From Methylocapsa sp. S129 (lineage in GTDB: Bacteria; Pseudomonadota; Alphaproteobacteria; Rhizobiales; Beijerinckiaceae): a stretch of DNA of 37,550 bases. The translations under genes and the position numbers were made by a program. Numbering within the stretch: the first letter of the stretch is position 1; each line of letters starts with the position of its first letter. Shown one piece after another: positions 17,880-26,921 of the stretch. The stretch is taken from positions 1-37,550 of the forward strand of contig NZ_LMUI01000009.1 in assembly GCF_009765995.1 (NCBI RefSeq), read 5' to 3'. The notes under the pieces are model-generated. The model was not told where the DNA came from and did no database searches. It saw only the letters and a list, made by a program, of their open reading frames with translations.

Positions 17880-20800
17880 TTGGTCCACCGCTTTGATGCC
17901 GCGACAAAGGCCAAAGCTCGGCTGGCGATGAAAGCCATGCTCGCCGAGTGCGATGGCCCTCGCCTGCGCTCCAGGTGGCGTGGCGTTTCCGCGCGCCGGT
18001 TAGGCTTCGCCCTGCTGAGTCTTTGCGGCGGCTTGCTCGTGCTCTCGCTCCTGGGTTTTGGCGTCCTTGCGCTACGCCTCGCCCACGGTCCGATCGGTCT
18101 CGATTCGCTGACGCCGCGAATCGCGAAAAGCCTCGAAGAGAAATTTGGCCATCGCTATTCCTTTGCGCTCGGCCCCACGGCGCTGGAGCGCGGCGAAAAT
18201 GGCGTCACGATCGGCTTCCAGGGAGTCGCGATCAAGGATCGCGCGGGACGGACGCTCCTTGCGGCGCCCAAAGGCGATATCTCGCTCGATTTGCCGGCGC
18301 TCGCCACGCTCGATGTCAAGGCCAAGCGATTAGAGCTCGTCGGGCTGGATCTGCGGCTGACCGTGCAGCCTGATGGCTCCTTGTCTGTCGAGGGCGCCAA
18401 GGAGCCTGATGCGATCTCCATCGATCTGCCGGCGCCCAAGCCGCTGAAAGGCGCCGCGGCCGAAGACCCGAACAAGACCGCGGCGCCCGCTTTTGCGGCG
18501 CAACTCGGGCCTCTCGTCTGGAACCTGATCGAGGCGGTGACAAGCCAGGATCAGGCTCTCGACAGGCTTGGCGTCGCGCATGGCCGCCTCGAAGTCGAGG
18601 ACGGCGCCACCCATCAAAAGGTGGTTTTCGAGGATCTCAATCTGGCTTTCGACAAATCGGCCGCGGTCGCCGGGCTTACAATGTCGGCGCTTGGTCCGGC
18701 CGGCCGCTGGTCGATTGCCGTAAAGGCGCAAGGCGTAGGCCTGCATGCGCTCAGCGTCGAAGTTCACGACATCAATCTCGCCGATCTGCTGTTGGCGACG
18801 GGGCGGAAGGTTCCGTTCGAAGCCACAATGCCGGTTTCGGCCAAACTCGACCTTGAACTGGCGGCCGACAAAAGCCTCGCGGCGATGCGCGGCCGTTTCG
18901 GCCTCGGCGCCGGTTATTTCAAGCTCGACGATCCCGATCATGAGCCGTTTCTGGTCGACGAGGTCACCGGCGGCTGGAGTTGGGACGCCTCCAGCCAGCG
19001 CTTTCTTATTGATAATGTGCAGCTCTTTGCCGATGAAACGCATGTGTTTTTTGATGGCTCGGTCTCGCCGCCGTCGGCGGACAATCCAGCATGGGCCGCC
19101 GATCTGAGTTCGAGCGATACCGTGCTGGCCGGCGAACGGCCGGGCGAGCAGGCGGTCCATCTGGATAAGGCCGTTTTTCAGGCGCGTTATCTTGTCAATG
19201 AAAAGCGTTTCACCGTCGATAATTTCGCGATCTCGGGACTCGGCGCCAACGGCACGCTGAAAAGCGAAGCCGTCATCACCCCCGCTGGGCCGACGCTGAA
19301 ACTGAAACTCGATATGGCGAACACGTCCGCTGTCAATATCGCACGCCTCTGGCCAAGCTTCATTGCCGCGGATGTGCGCAACTGGTGCATCCAGAATCTG
19401 CGTGGCGGCGAACTCGTGGCCGCGTCCCTTTCGCTCGATTGGGATGCGCCGACCTTCGCGCTGGCGCTCAAGAAGCAGCCCGTTCCCGCTGACAGCGTTC
19501 ACGGCGAGTTCTCCGCCAGGGATATCTCCGCGCAATTGCTTCCCGGCGTTCCCATCGTGTCGGGCCTCGAAGGCGGCGGCGTGTTGACGGGGCACGATTT
19601 CACGATGACCGGCAAGCGCGGCTTTATGGACGTATCGCCCGGGCGGCGCATCGTGGCGAGCGATATCGCATTCGCTGTTCCCGATACGTCGCCCAAGCCG
19701 CTCAATCCGGCGCGGGCCAGCGCCCATCTCCAGGGATCGGCCGATGCGCTCGCCGATCTCATTTCGCGCGACGCCCTGAAGCCCTTTGTCGGACTGCCGA
19801 TCGATCCAGGGTCGGTCAAAGGGCAGTTTGACGGCGACCTTGTCCTCGATCTCAAACTCGGAAAGACCGCTCGTCCGGAAGATGCGGTCGTTCACGCCAA
19901 TGCGACGCTGTCGAATTTCCAGGTCGACAAGTTTCTCGGCAACGAACATTTTGAACAGGGCGCGCTCAATGTCACCGAGGACGCCGGTGTGCTGAAAATT
20001 GTCGGCGACGGAAAATTATTCGGCGTCGCGGCGAATGTTGAGATCGACAAGGGGCCGACCGACGACGGCGCCGTGCAGTTGAGCTTCACGTTCGACGATG
20101 CGGCGCGCGCCAAGCGCGGGTTCAATCTTGGGCCGACCTTGACCGGCCCGATGGCGTTTCGGGTGAAAGCCCCATTGTCGCAGAAGGGCGCCGCCGACGT
20201 CGAAGTCGATCTTTCGCGCATGAATATCGACAATCCGGCGCCCGGCATCGTCAAATTGGCGGGCAAACCAGGCAAGGCGACATTCAGCGTCAAATCCGAT
20301 CCCGATGGAACGACTGTCAGCAATCTCGTCATCGACATGGGCGCAACCTCTATCAAAGGGGGCGTGCAATTGTCGGGCGATGGGGCCTTCACATCGGCTA
20401 AATTGAGCCAGCTCCGTATTTCGAGCGGCGATGAATTGAAGGCCGACGTCAGTTCCGCCGACGGCGTCCTGAAAATCGCCGTCCGCGGTTCGGTCGTCGA
20501 CAGCCGGCCGATCGTGAAGGCGATGCTGGAGCAGGGTCCGTCCGAAGCGGCGGCCAAGGACTTCGATGTCGATTTGAAGGTCAATAGCGCCACCGGCGCC
20601 AATAAGGTGTCGCTGAATCAACTGGAGATCGGCCTTTCGCGCCGGGGAGGCGAACTCAGTCAGGCGAGGGTCGATGCGCGGCTTGGTTCTGCGGGGTTGA
20701 CTCTGCGGCGCGACGAAAGCGGCGTCCTGCGGCTGGAGACCGCAGACGCCGGCTCGCTGGTCCGCTTCTTCAATCTCTATTCGCATCTTGAGGGCGGCGC

Positions 20801-21401
20801 GCTCGATCTCGTGATGCGCAATGTCGGGGGACGTCAGGAGGGCGAAGCGGTCGTCAAGGACTTTGTGCTTCGCAATGAGCCGGCGCTGCGCCAGCTTGTC
20901 GCGGCCGGGCAGCAGCCTGCGCCAGGCGCCAATGGCGTGATCTCCAGCGGCCCGACCGCCAATGGCGCGACGCGGATCGATGCGGAAGCGGTTCCATTTC
21001 AAAAAATGACGGCGAAATTCGCGCGAAGCAGCGGGCGCATCGATTTGCGGGAGGCGGTCATCTACGACATCCAGATGGGCCTGACGACCGAGGGCTACAT
21101 CGATTACGCGCGCGACCATATCGATCTGAACGGGACTTTCGTTCCAGCCTACCAGGTCAATAATCTCGTCACGCATATTCCTTTTGTCGGCCTGCTGCTC
21201 GGCGGAGGGACCAACGAGGGGTTGTTTGGCGTCAATTACCGCCTCGCGGGGCCCGGCAACGCGCCGGTCCTCACCATCAATCCTTTTTCGGCAATGACGC
21301 CAGGATTCCTGCGCAAGGTCTTTGGCGCGATCGATGGCACAACGCCGCCGCTGCCGCAGGGGGATATCCCGCAGGGGCAATCGCCGGCGGGCATCCGGTA
21401 A
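17880..21401 (+). CDS. AsmA-like / DUF3971 (YhdP-type) envelope protein
   Basis: This large protein of 1173 aa has a cationic N-terminus, one transmembrane helix (about residues 41-66) and a long periplasmic part rich in repeating beta-strand patterns such as LDLPALATLDVKAKRLELVG. Its C-terminal block (GYIDYARDHIDLNGTFVPAY, then VGLLLGGGTNEGLFGVNYRL) matches the AsmA/DUF3971 group. Relatives (YhdP, TamB, AsmA) are thought to be groove proteins carrying phospholipid to the outer membrane; that role here is inference. The start is TTG 17880 with AAGGGA 11 nt upstream; ATG 17928 is an alternative. It converges on tyrS. Confidence 0.88.
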   Translation: MVHRFDAATKAKARLAMKAMLAECDGPRLRSRWRGVSARRLGFALLSLCGGLLVLSLLGFGVLALRLAHGPIGLDSLTPRIAKSLEEKFGHRYSFALGPTALERGENGVTIGFQGVAIKDRAGRTLLAAPKGDISLDLPALATLDVKAKRLELVGLDLRLTVQPDGSLSVEGAKEPDAISIDLPAPKPLKGAAAEDPNKTAAPAFAAQLGPLVWNLIEAVTSQDQALDRLGVAHGRLEVEDGATHQKVVFEDLNLAFDKSAAVAGLTMSALGPAGRWSIAVKAQGVGLHALSVEVHDINLADLLLATGRKVPFEATMPVSAKLDLELAADKSLAAMRGRFGLGAGYFKLDDPDHEPFLVDEVTGGWSWDASSQRFLIDNVQLFADETHVFFDGSVSPPSADNPAWAADLSSSDTVLAGERPGEQAVHLDKAVFQARYLVNEKRFTVDNFAISGLGANGTLKSEAVITPAGPTLKLKLDMANTSAVNIARLWPSFIAADVRNWCIQNLRGGELVAASLSLDWDAPTFALALKKQPVPADSVHGEFSARDISAQLLPGVPIVSGLEGGGVLTGHDFTMTGKRGFMDVSPGRRIVASDIAFAVPDTSPKPLNPARASAHLQGSADALADLISRDALKPFVGLPIDPGSVKGQFDGDLVLDLKLGKTARPEDAVVHANATLSNFQVDKFLGNEHFEQGALNVTEDAGVLKIVGDGKLFGVAANVEIDKGPTDDGAVQLSFTFDDAARAKRGFNLGPTLTGPMAFRVKAPLSQKGAADVEVDLSRMNIDNPAPGIVKLAGKPGKATFSVKSDPDGTTVSNLVIDMGATSIKGGVQLSGDGAFTSAKLSQLRISSGDELKADVSSADGVLKIAVRGSVVDSRPIVKAMLEQGPSEAAAKDFDVDLKVNSATGANKVSLNQLEIGLSRRGGELSQARVDARLGSAGLTLRRDESGVLRLETADAGSLVRFFNLYSHLEGGALDLVMRNVGGRQEGEAVVKDFVLRNEPALRQLVAAGQQPAPGANGVISSGPTANGATRIDAEAVPFQKMTAKFARSSGRIDLREAVIYDIQMGLTTEGYIDYARDHIDLNGTFVPAYQVNNLVTHIPFVGLLLGGGTNEGLFGVNYRLAGPGNAPVLTINPFSAMTPGFLRKVFGAIDGTTPPLPQGDIPQGQSPAGIR

Positions 21402-21465
21402 AGGCGGCTATGGCGACGGCGTTCTTTTCTGACGTGAACCGGCGCCGGCGCTTTTGAACGGCTGC

Positions 21466-22728
21466 TCAGTTCGGCCGCAGAAGCACGTGTTTCTTGCGAC
21501 CGAACGAGAGCTTGACGACGCCCGCCGCGCCAAGCGCGTCGCGTCCGATGATCGCCCGCTCGTCGGCGACAACTTCGTCATTCACCCGGAGGCCGCCGCC
21601 GCGAATCTGTCGCCGCGCCTCGCCAGTCGAGGCGACAAGACCGGCGCGCACGAAGGCGGCGAGGACGCCGAGGCCGGCGTCAAATTCCGCGCCGGGCACG
21701 TCGACAGTCGGCAGGCTTTCGGCGAGCGCGCCCTCTTCAAAAGTGCGGCGGGCGGTTTCGGCGGCGCTCTGCGCGGCTTCCGCGCCGTGCAACAAGCCGG
21801 TCGCCTCGTTCGCCAGGATCTTCTTGGCTTCGTTGATCTCAGCCCCGCCAAGCGTTTCGAGCCGGCTGATTTCATCGAGCGGCAGCAGCGTGAACAGGCG
21901 CAGGAAGCGGCCGACGTCGCTATCTTCCGTGTTGCGCCAGAACTGCCAGTAATCGTAAGGCGACAGCAAAGCGGCGTCGAGCCAGATCGCGCCCGCCGCC
22001 GTCTTGCCCATTTTGGCGCCCGAGGCCGTGGTGATCAGCGGCGCGGTCAGGGCGAAGAGCTGCGCCGCGCCGAGCCGCCGCCCGAGTTCGACGCCCTGGA
22101 TGATGTTGCCCCACTGGTCCGAGCCGCCCATCTGCGCGGTGCAGCCATAGCGTCGATGCAGCTCGACGAAATCATAGGCCTGCAGGCACATGTAATTGAA
22201 TTCGAGGAAAGAGAGCTCCTGCTCCCGCGCCAGGCGCAACTTCACCGAATCCATCGCTAGCATGCGATTGACCGAGAGATGGCTGCCGATTTCGCGCAGG
22301 AATTCGATATAATTGAGCTTGGCGAGCCATTCGGCGTTATCCGGCATAATCGCGTCGGTCCCGCCTTCGCCAAAGGTCATGAAGCGCGAGAAAACTTTGC
22401 GAATCCCCGCCTTGTTGGCGTCGATCTGCGCGACCGTCAGCAGCTTGCGGGTCTGGTCCTTGCCGGAGGGGTCGCCGACCATGCTGGTGCCGCCGCCCAT
22501 CAACGCGATCGGCTTGCCGCCGCCCTTCTGCAGCCAATGCAGCATCATGATCGACACCAGATTGCCGATATGCAGCGATGGGGCGGTGCAATCATAGCCG
22601 ACATAAGCGATGAGAGAGCCCGACAGAGCCTTCTCATCCAAGGCCTCGAAATTCGAGCATTGGTGAATGAACCCGCGCTGCTGAAGCGTCGCGAGAAAAT
22701 CGGATCGCGGATGGAAAGCGTCGGTCAA
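21466..22728 (-). CDS. tyrS: Tyrosyl-tRNA synthetase
   Basis: TyrS charges tRNA-Tyr with tyrosine in the cytoplasm. This 420-aa class I enzyme has the HIGH-type motif HIGN (53-56, after YDCTAPSL), the tyrosine-pocket stretch [12 protein letters not shown] with GGSDQWGNI, the KMSKS-type loop AKMGKT, and a C-terminal S4 RNA-binding domain (about 355-410). It starts at TTG 22728, 8 nt after AAGGAA on the minus strand. The promoter, ribosome site and first codons have a diverged second copy about 1.3 kb away in front of the EamA gene. It converges on the AsmA-like gene. Confidence 0.97.
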   Translation of the reverse strand: MTDAFHPRSDFLATLQQRGFIHQCSNFEALDEKALSGSLIAYVGYDCTAPSLHIGNLVSIMMLHWLQKGGGKPIALMGGGTSMVGDPSGKDQTRKLLTVAQIDANKAGIRKVFSRFMTFGEGGTDAIMPDNAEWLAKLNYIEFLREIGSHLSVNRMLAMDSVKLRLAREQELSFLEFNYMCLQAYDFVELHRRYGCTAQMGGSDQWGNIIQGVELGRRLGAAQLFALTAPLITTASGAKMGKTAAGAIWLDAALLSPYDYWQFWRNTEDSDVGRFLRLFTLLPLDEISRLETLGGAEINEAKKILANEATGLLHGAEAAQSAAETARRTFEEGALAESLPTVDVPGAEFDAGLGVLAAFVRAGLVASTGEARRQIRGGGLRVNDEVVADERAIIGRDALGAAGVVKLSFGRKKHVLLRPN

Positions 22729-22925
22729 AACTGCGGTTCCTTGCCAGAATTGGCCCGAGGTTTAGGGACACGGGCCCGGATATGCAATAAGCGTCGCGAA
22801 GCGACGGCGGGGCGGTATGAATGGCGGTTGGCGACGCGCGCCGGCTTTCAAACGGGACGGCCGGCCGCCGCCACAAAATCCGGCCGCGAAAATGTCGCCT
22901 TGATCGGCAACTTCACGAGGCCTGC
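22627..22925 (-). repeat. tyrS 5' region, copy 1 of a ~250-bp direct duplication
   Basis: The segment 22681-22790 matches 23995-24104 ungapped, with about 89 of 110 identical bases by hand count. Similarity fades on both sides: inward across tyrS codons to about 22627, outward in a block at about 22880-22925 that resembles 24124-24170 and overlaps the 3' end of the EamA gene. About 68 bp between the two blocks are present only in this copy, including a CGTCGC-GAA-GCGACG hairpin. Confidence 0.75.
22759..22787 (-). promoter_or_regulatory. Candidate tyrS promoter (copy 1)
   Basis: On the minus strand TTGCAT (22787-22782) and TAAACC (22764-22759) are separated by 17 nt. The match to sigma-70 consensus is modest (three of six each), but the same two hexamers and the same 17-nt spacing are retained in the diverged second copy at 24073-24101. 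That conservation supports function. The ribosome site AAGGAA lies between it and the TTG start. Confidence 0.45.
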
Positions 22926-23875
22926 GGCGCCGCGACCGATCTATGCTGGCCGTAGAAGATTTGAATTGCGGTCACGACGCCTGCGATCAACGTGATCATG
23001 CCGGTTATCTCGGCTGGCGTTGGCCATCGACTATGCGCCGCCAGTCCAACTATCGCGCCGAAGACGGCTTCCAGCACGATCAATTGCGCCGAGAGGGCCA
23101 CGGGCAGCCGCTGCGCGGCGATCGTCCAGGCCCACGCTCCGCCGACGGAAGCGAGGATCGCCAGCGAGGTTCCCCAGAGGTAGAGGGGAGCGGCGGTGGG
23201 CCACGCAAGGCCGAGGCGAGGAATCTCGAACACGTTCATTGCGAGGCCAATCGGTATGAAGACGAGCATTCCCAGACCGCCTCCGGCCATGATGAGCGCC
23301 GTCCAGACGCCAGCGTCCATATCCGGCCGTCTGGAGAGGGCGCTCTGGTTCAGCAGGCCGAACCACGTCCACAGCGCCACGGCCGCGATCGCGAGCGGAA
23401 TGCCCGATGCAAGCGAGCGCGTCGTCGCCATGCTCTCTGGATCGAAGGCGCTGCCGTTGATGAGCAGCAGCCCGACCGTCGCCAGCGCGAGCGGCAATGC
23501 GAGACGCCGCCAGGAAACCGTTCGCTGGCGCAGATTGCCGGCGATTGCGAGCGCCACCGGCGCCAATCCCAGGAACGCCGGGGCGATCACCGGACCGGCG
23601 AAGATAGCGGCTCCGACGACGGTGAGGAAATAAACGACATAGCCGATCAATCCCAGCCAGAACGCCATCAACCAGTCACGAGGCCTCAGGAAGCGGACGA
23701 TATCCATCTTGAATGCAAGAAAGCCGAGGCCCAGAAATCCCGAGATCAAGAACCGGAACAGGGCAAAATCGAAGATCGAATAGTCGCCGATCACGAAGGG
23801 CACGATGAAATTCAGGGACCATGCGAAAGCCGCGGACAGCGCCGCGACGATGCCGATCAGCATCGAATATTTCAT
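22913..23875 (-). CDS. EamA/DMT-superfamily transporter
   Basis: This is an integral membrane protein of 320 aa with about ten hydrophobic helices in two EamA repeats, for example the opening VAALSAAFAWSLNFIVPFVI and the late ALSAQLIVLEAVFGAIVGLA. EamA proteins export amino acids, metabolites or drugs (RhaT, YdcZ, RarD are relatives); the substrate here is unknown. ATG 23875 overlaps the TGA of a short leader ORF derived from tyrS, which probably provides its promoter and translational coupling; no good Shine-Dalgarno lies at the EamA start itself. The gene is bracketed by the two copies of the tyrS 5' duplication. Confidence 0.9.
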   Translation of the reverse strand: MKYSMLIGIVAALSAAFAWSLNFIVPFVIGDYSIFDFALFRFLISGFLGLGFLAFKMDIVRFLRPRDWLMAFWLGLIGYVVYFLTVVGAAIFAGPVIAPAFLGLAPVALAIAGNLRQRTVSWRRLALPLALATVGLLLINGSAFDPESMATTRSLASGIPLAIAAVALWTWFGLLNQSALSRRPDMDAGVWTALIMAGGGLGMLVFIPIGLAMNVFEIPRLGLAWPTAAPLYLWGTSLAILASVGGAWAWTIAAQRLPVALSAQLIVLEAVFGAIVGLAAHSRWPTPAEITGMITLIAGVVTAIQIFYGQHRSVAAPQAS

Positions 23876-24042
23876 GGAAAACCGATCGAGGCTCGCACGC
23901 GCCCTTTGGCCAACGGAATTACAACAGGGCTTTCCACTCGCGCGTTTTCGCCCAAGCTGGCAAGATTGGAGCCTCGATGAATGAAGTCGCGCCCCTGAAG
24001 CGTCGCCAGAAAATCGGATCGCCGGTGGAAGGGGGCGGTCAA
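23872..24042 (-). pseudogene. tyrS 5' fragment forming a 56-codon leader ORF for the EamA gene
   Basis: Reading from TTG 24042, the frame gives a 56-aa peptide beginning [16 protein letters not shown]. About 22 of the first 34 residues match the TyrS N-terminus, including FLATLQ, FIH and SN. The similarity ends before the HIGN motif, so this is no synthetase. The frame stays open, then stops at TGA 23874-23872, overlapping the EamA ATG (ATGA). An AAGGAA ribosome site is preserved upstream. It may be a decaying pseudogene or a leader that now controls EamA translation; I favour a co-opted promoter and leader. Confidence 0.75.
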
Positions 24043-24170
24043 AACGCGATTCCTTGGCCAGAATTGGCGCGAGGTTTAGGGGTAAGGGGCTGGATATGCA
24101 ACAAACAGCCTGCCCTCGCAAAGGTCGGCCGCGAACGGGCCGCTTTGGTTGGGAATTCAGCAAAGCCCAT
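23941..24170 (-). repeat. tyrS 5' region, copy 2 of the direct duplication
   Basis: This is the second copy, carrying the candidate promoter (TTGCAT-N17-TAAACC at 24101-24073), AAGGAA, TTG start and about 34 diverged codons. The outer block at 24124-24170 also resembles sequence upstream of tyrS at 22880-22925. Both copies point the same way. The copy takes up most of the gap between the EamA gene and the divergent GNAT gene. Confidence 0.75.
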
Positions 24171-24201
24171 GTGAATCGCCAATATCGTTAGGTTTGCAGC
24201 A

Positions 24202-24699
24202 ATGTCTTTGACTGTTCGCGCGATGCGCCAAGAGGATAGCCGAGCCTTTCTGGAAGTTCATCACGCGGCCGTGCGCGGCGTCGCCGCAAAGGACTATTCA
24301 TCAGCCGTGATAGAGGCCTGGGCGCCGCTGCCGCTTACTGACGCCGCCATAGAGGCGGTTCGATCAAACGCGGATGGCGAATATAGGCTGGTCGCGGAGA
24401 TGGATGGCCAGATCGTCGGCGTTGGCGCTCTTGCCGTCAGGACCGCGGAGCTGCGCGCCTGTTATGTCGCGCCAGAGGCGACCCGCCAAGGCGTCGGTTC
24501 GGCGCTGGTGCGGGAAATCGAGCGGGCGGCGCGCGAGCGAGATCTGACGTTTCTCGAACTGGACTCATCTGTAACGGCCGAACCGTTCTATAGGGCGCAC
24601 GGCTATGAAGTCCGCGGGCAGGGCGAGCATATCCTTGGCGCGGGACGATGCATGGCCTGCGTGAAGATGCGCAAGGATTTTGCGTTGCAGAAGAGCTGA
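24202..24699 (+). CDS. GNAT-family N-acetyltransferase
   Basis: This single-domain GNAT of 165 aa opens TVRAMRQEDSRAFLEVHHAAVRG, carries the central beta-strand segment ELRACYVAPEATRQGVGSAL with the acetyl-CoA loop RQGVGSA, and ends with FLELDSSVTAEPFYRAHGYE, the typical late GNAT strand. The substrate is unknown; YafP and similar small-molecule acetyltransferases are the nearest pattern. It starts a plus-strand run of accessory genes just after the divergent EamA/leader promoter. Confidence 0.88.
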   Translation: MSLTVRAMRQEDSRAFLEVHHAAVRGVAAKDYSSAVIEAWAPLPLTDAAIEAVRSNADGEYRLVAEMDGQIVGVGALAVRTAELRACYVAPEATRQGVGSALVREIERAARERDLTFLELDSSVTAEPFYRAHGYEVRGQGEHILGAGRCMACVKMRKDFALQKS

Positions 24700-24832
24700 T
24701 TTTCAGACATTTCACAAATCAATCGCAGAAAGCGTGTGAAAGTCGGTGGTTTGGCGATTTGCGTCTCCTTCCTGGCGATCGATCAGCGGGCCCCAGCCGC
24801 ACGCCAAACACACGCGTTTTGGAAGACAATCT

Positions 24833-25333
24833 ATGATGATAAGGCAAGAACGAGAGGAAGACTTTGCCGCTATCGGCCGTATCGTGGCTGAGGCCTTCGA
24901 GCATCTCTCCTATAGCAATCAACGGGAACAATTTCTGGTCGACGCTTTGCGAAGCGCCGGCGCTCTTACCGTGGCTCTCGTCGCCGACGACGACGGCGAA
25001 ATCGTCGGGCATATCGCTTTCTCGCCAGTCTGGATCGACGGCCGTTTTCAGGATTGGTATGGCTTGGGGCCCGTTGCCGTTCGTCCGGACCGGCAGGGAG
25101 CAGGGGTTGGGCAGGCGCTGGTTCGCGCGGGCCTTGCGCGCCTCGTCAATCTTCATGCGGGCGGCTGCATCGTGCTGGGCGCGCCCGCTTATTACAGCCG
25201 CTTCGGCTTCGCCGCGCATCCGCGACTGAGATTTGCAGGGGCGCCGCCCGAGCATTTCATGGCGCTGAAGTTTGGCAACGCTTTTCCCAGCGGAATCGTC
25301 ACGTATCACAGCGCGTTTTCCCAAGTGACTTAG
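24833..25333 (+). CDS. GNAT-family N-acetyltransferase (YhbS-like)
   Basis: This 166-aa acetyltransferase has the YhbS-type pattern: IRQEREEDFAAIGRIVAEAF, the VGHIAFSPV strand, LGPVAVRPDRQGAGVGQAL with the acetyl-CoA loop, and GAPAYYSRFGF near the end. The acceptor is unknown. GGAAG lies 7 nt before ATG 24833; an open frame upstream has no family similarity, so I trimmed it. The stop is only 20 nt before the AraC-type regulator, suggesting co-transcription. Confidence 0.88.
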   Translation: MMIRQEREEDFAAIGRIVAEAFEHLSYSNQREQFLVDALRSAGALTVALVADDDGEIVGHIAFSPVWIDGRFQDWYGLGPVAVRPDRQGAGVGQALVRAGLARLVNLHAGGCIVLGAPAYYSRFGFAAHPRLRFAGAPPEHFMALKFGNAFPSGIVTYHSAFSQVT

Positions 25334-25353
25334 TCCGTTCGGCAGAGTTTCCA

Positions 25354-26076
25354 ATGTCCATCGACAAGCAAAATGCATGGTCATATCGGCGGGGTCGGCC
25401 GGGTATCGCGCTTGAATATGCATTCTGGCGCGGCGCCGCCGCTCCTGATCTGGCGACGCATTTTCACGCCGACGCGCAATTGACGATCGTTCTGTCCGGA
25501 CGCCGCGCCTTTGATGTGGGATCAGCGCGCGTCACGGTTCTAGCCGGACAATGCCTCTATATTCCTGCGAAATCACCGCACCGGAGTTTGCCGCTCTTTT
25601 GCGAGGGAACGCGATGCCTCAATATTTATGCGGCAATCGGGGGCGTCGGCCGGTCTCCTATCGTGATCGATGTTCCCGAATTGGCGGGCGAAGATGACAA
25701 TGTCGATCGGGCGATGCTGCTGAGCATGATCGCGCCTCGATTGCAGGACGACGGGCGGCGAGGACAGCAGGAAAACGACGCGCCGCCTTGGCTTGGCATT
25801 CTTCCGGGCGGGTCTGAGGCGATCGGCGATATCGCTGCCCGCATCGGTTTGAGCCGGGAAGGGTTCAGCCGCAAGTTCGCTCGCGATGTCGGCATGGCGC
25901 CGCACGCCTGGTGCATCGTCAATCGGTTGAACGAGGCGCGCCGCCGCCTTCGGCAAGGCGATTCGATCGCGGGCCTCGCGGCGGAACTGGACTTTGCCGA
26001 TCAAAGCCATTTCGGCCGCCAGTTCCGGCGGGTGTTCGGCATAACGCCGCGCGCCTATCGCGAGGGCATGCGATAG
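25354..26076 (+). CDS. AraC-family transcriptional regulator
   Basis: This is a DNA-binding regulator of 240 aa. The N-terminal third is a cupin-like sensor (THFHADAQLTIVLSGRRAF, then GQCLYIPAKSPHRSL). The C-terminal ~90 residues hold two helix-turn-helix motifs, IGDIAARIGLSREGFSRKFA and IAGLAAELDFADQSHFGRQF, followed by the AraC signature FGITPRAYRE. The effector is unknown. I placed the start at ATG 25354, where the sensor domain begins; the open frame runs 300 nt further upstream inside the GNAT gene. It may control its GNAT neighbours or the following permease. Confidence 0.9.
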   Translation: MSIDKQNAWSYRRGRPGIALEYAFWRGAAAPDLATHFHADAQLTIVLSGRRAFDVGSARVTVLAGQCLYIPAKSPHRSLPLFCEGTRCLNIYAAIGGVGRSPIVIDVPELAGEDDNVDRAMLLSMIAPRLQDDGRRGQQENDAPPWLGILPGGSEAIGDIAARIGLSREGFSRKFARDVGMAPHAWCIVNRLNEARRRLRQGDSIAGLAAELDFADQSHFGRQFRRVFGITPRAYREGMR

Positions 26077-26141
26077 TCACAAACGTTCCAGATTCCAAGG
26101 CCTCCGAAGTTTAGCCTGTCCCTGTTCGGGGGCGGCTTCTT

Positions 26142-26903
26142 ATGGATGGCATGATGGCGTTTTTGTTGTTTCTGGCGGGCGTCGCGGGCGGAATCGTCAA
26201 TGCGGTCGCCGGCGGCGCAACCCTGATCACATTTCCGGCGATGCTGGCGGCCGGACTTCCGCCGATCGTCGCCAACGCCTCCAACGCCGTCGCGATCTCC
26301 CCCGGCCACCTGATCGCGGCGCTGGCGGACCGGGAAAAGCTGCCGCCCTTCGACCGCCTCCTCGCCCTGGCGCTCGCCACGGCGGTTGTCGGCGGAATCA
26401 TCGGCGCTCTACTGCTGCTGGCGCTGCCGGATCGTCTTTTCGTTCTGCCGGTTCCCGCGCTCATCGGCTTTGCGACATTGCTGTTCGCCTTCGCGCCGCA
26501 AATCCAGGCATGGGCGGAACGCCGGCGCAATGGCGCGGCGCCCTCCGCGGCCGGTGGTCTGGCCGCGCTGGCGGCGGCCTCCGTCTATGGCGGATTTTTC
26601 GGCGCGGGGCTCGGCGTAATCCTCACCGCCGTGCTTTCGATCGCCGCGCCGAATGATATTCGCAAGGTGAAGGCGTTGAAAAATCTACTCGCCACCGGGG
26701 TCAGCCTCGCCGCGATCGGGATCTTCGTCTTTCAGGGCGTCGTGCAATGGCGGGAGACTGCGTTCATGCTGGCGGGCGCGCTGCTCGGCGGCTATGCCGG
26801 CGGCCATCTCGTCCGAACGCTTCCCGCGAAAATTGTGCGCGGATTTGTGATTGTCGCGGGCGCCGCCATGACGATCGTCTATGCTCAACGCTATTGGCTA
26901 TGA
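26142..26903 (+). CDS. TauE/SafE-family sulfite/organosulfonate exporter-like permease
   Basis: This 253-aa integral membrane protein has about eight helices in two related halves, including the family signature GGATLITFPAMLAAGLPPIVANASNAV near the N-terminus and SVYGGFFGAGLGVILTAVLS opening the second half. Family members (TauE, SafE, YfcA) are proposed anion or organosulfur exporters; no sulfur genes lie nearby, so the substrate is open. ATG 26142 is the first start; ATG 26151 is possible. It ends 18 nt before the next gene. Confidence 0.88.
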   Translation: MDGMMAFLLFLAGVAGGIVNAVAGGATLITFPAMLAAGLPPIVANASNAVAISPGHLIAALADREKLPPFDRLLALALATAVVGGIIGALLLLALPDRLFVLPVPALIGFATLLFAFAPQIQAWAERRRNGAAPSAAGGLAALAAASVYGGFFGAGLGVILTAVLSIAAPNDIRKVKALKNLLATGVSLAAIGIFVFQGVVQWRETAFMLAGALLGGYAGGHLVRTLPAKIVRGFVIVAGAAMTIVYAQRYWL

Positions 26904-26921
26904 TTGCGAGGAACTACGGAC

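Noticed and set aside
18330-21380. Large minus-strand frames (539 and 454 codons) under the AsmA-like gene
   Set aside because: They are codon-bias shadows with no family pattern; the plus-strand frame has clear AsmA/DUF3971 features.
22729-22912. T-box leader ahead of tyrS
   Set aside because: No T-box consensus (AGGGTGGNACCGCG-like) is present, and this control is rare in alphaproteobacteria.
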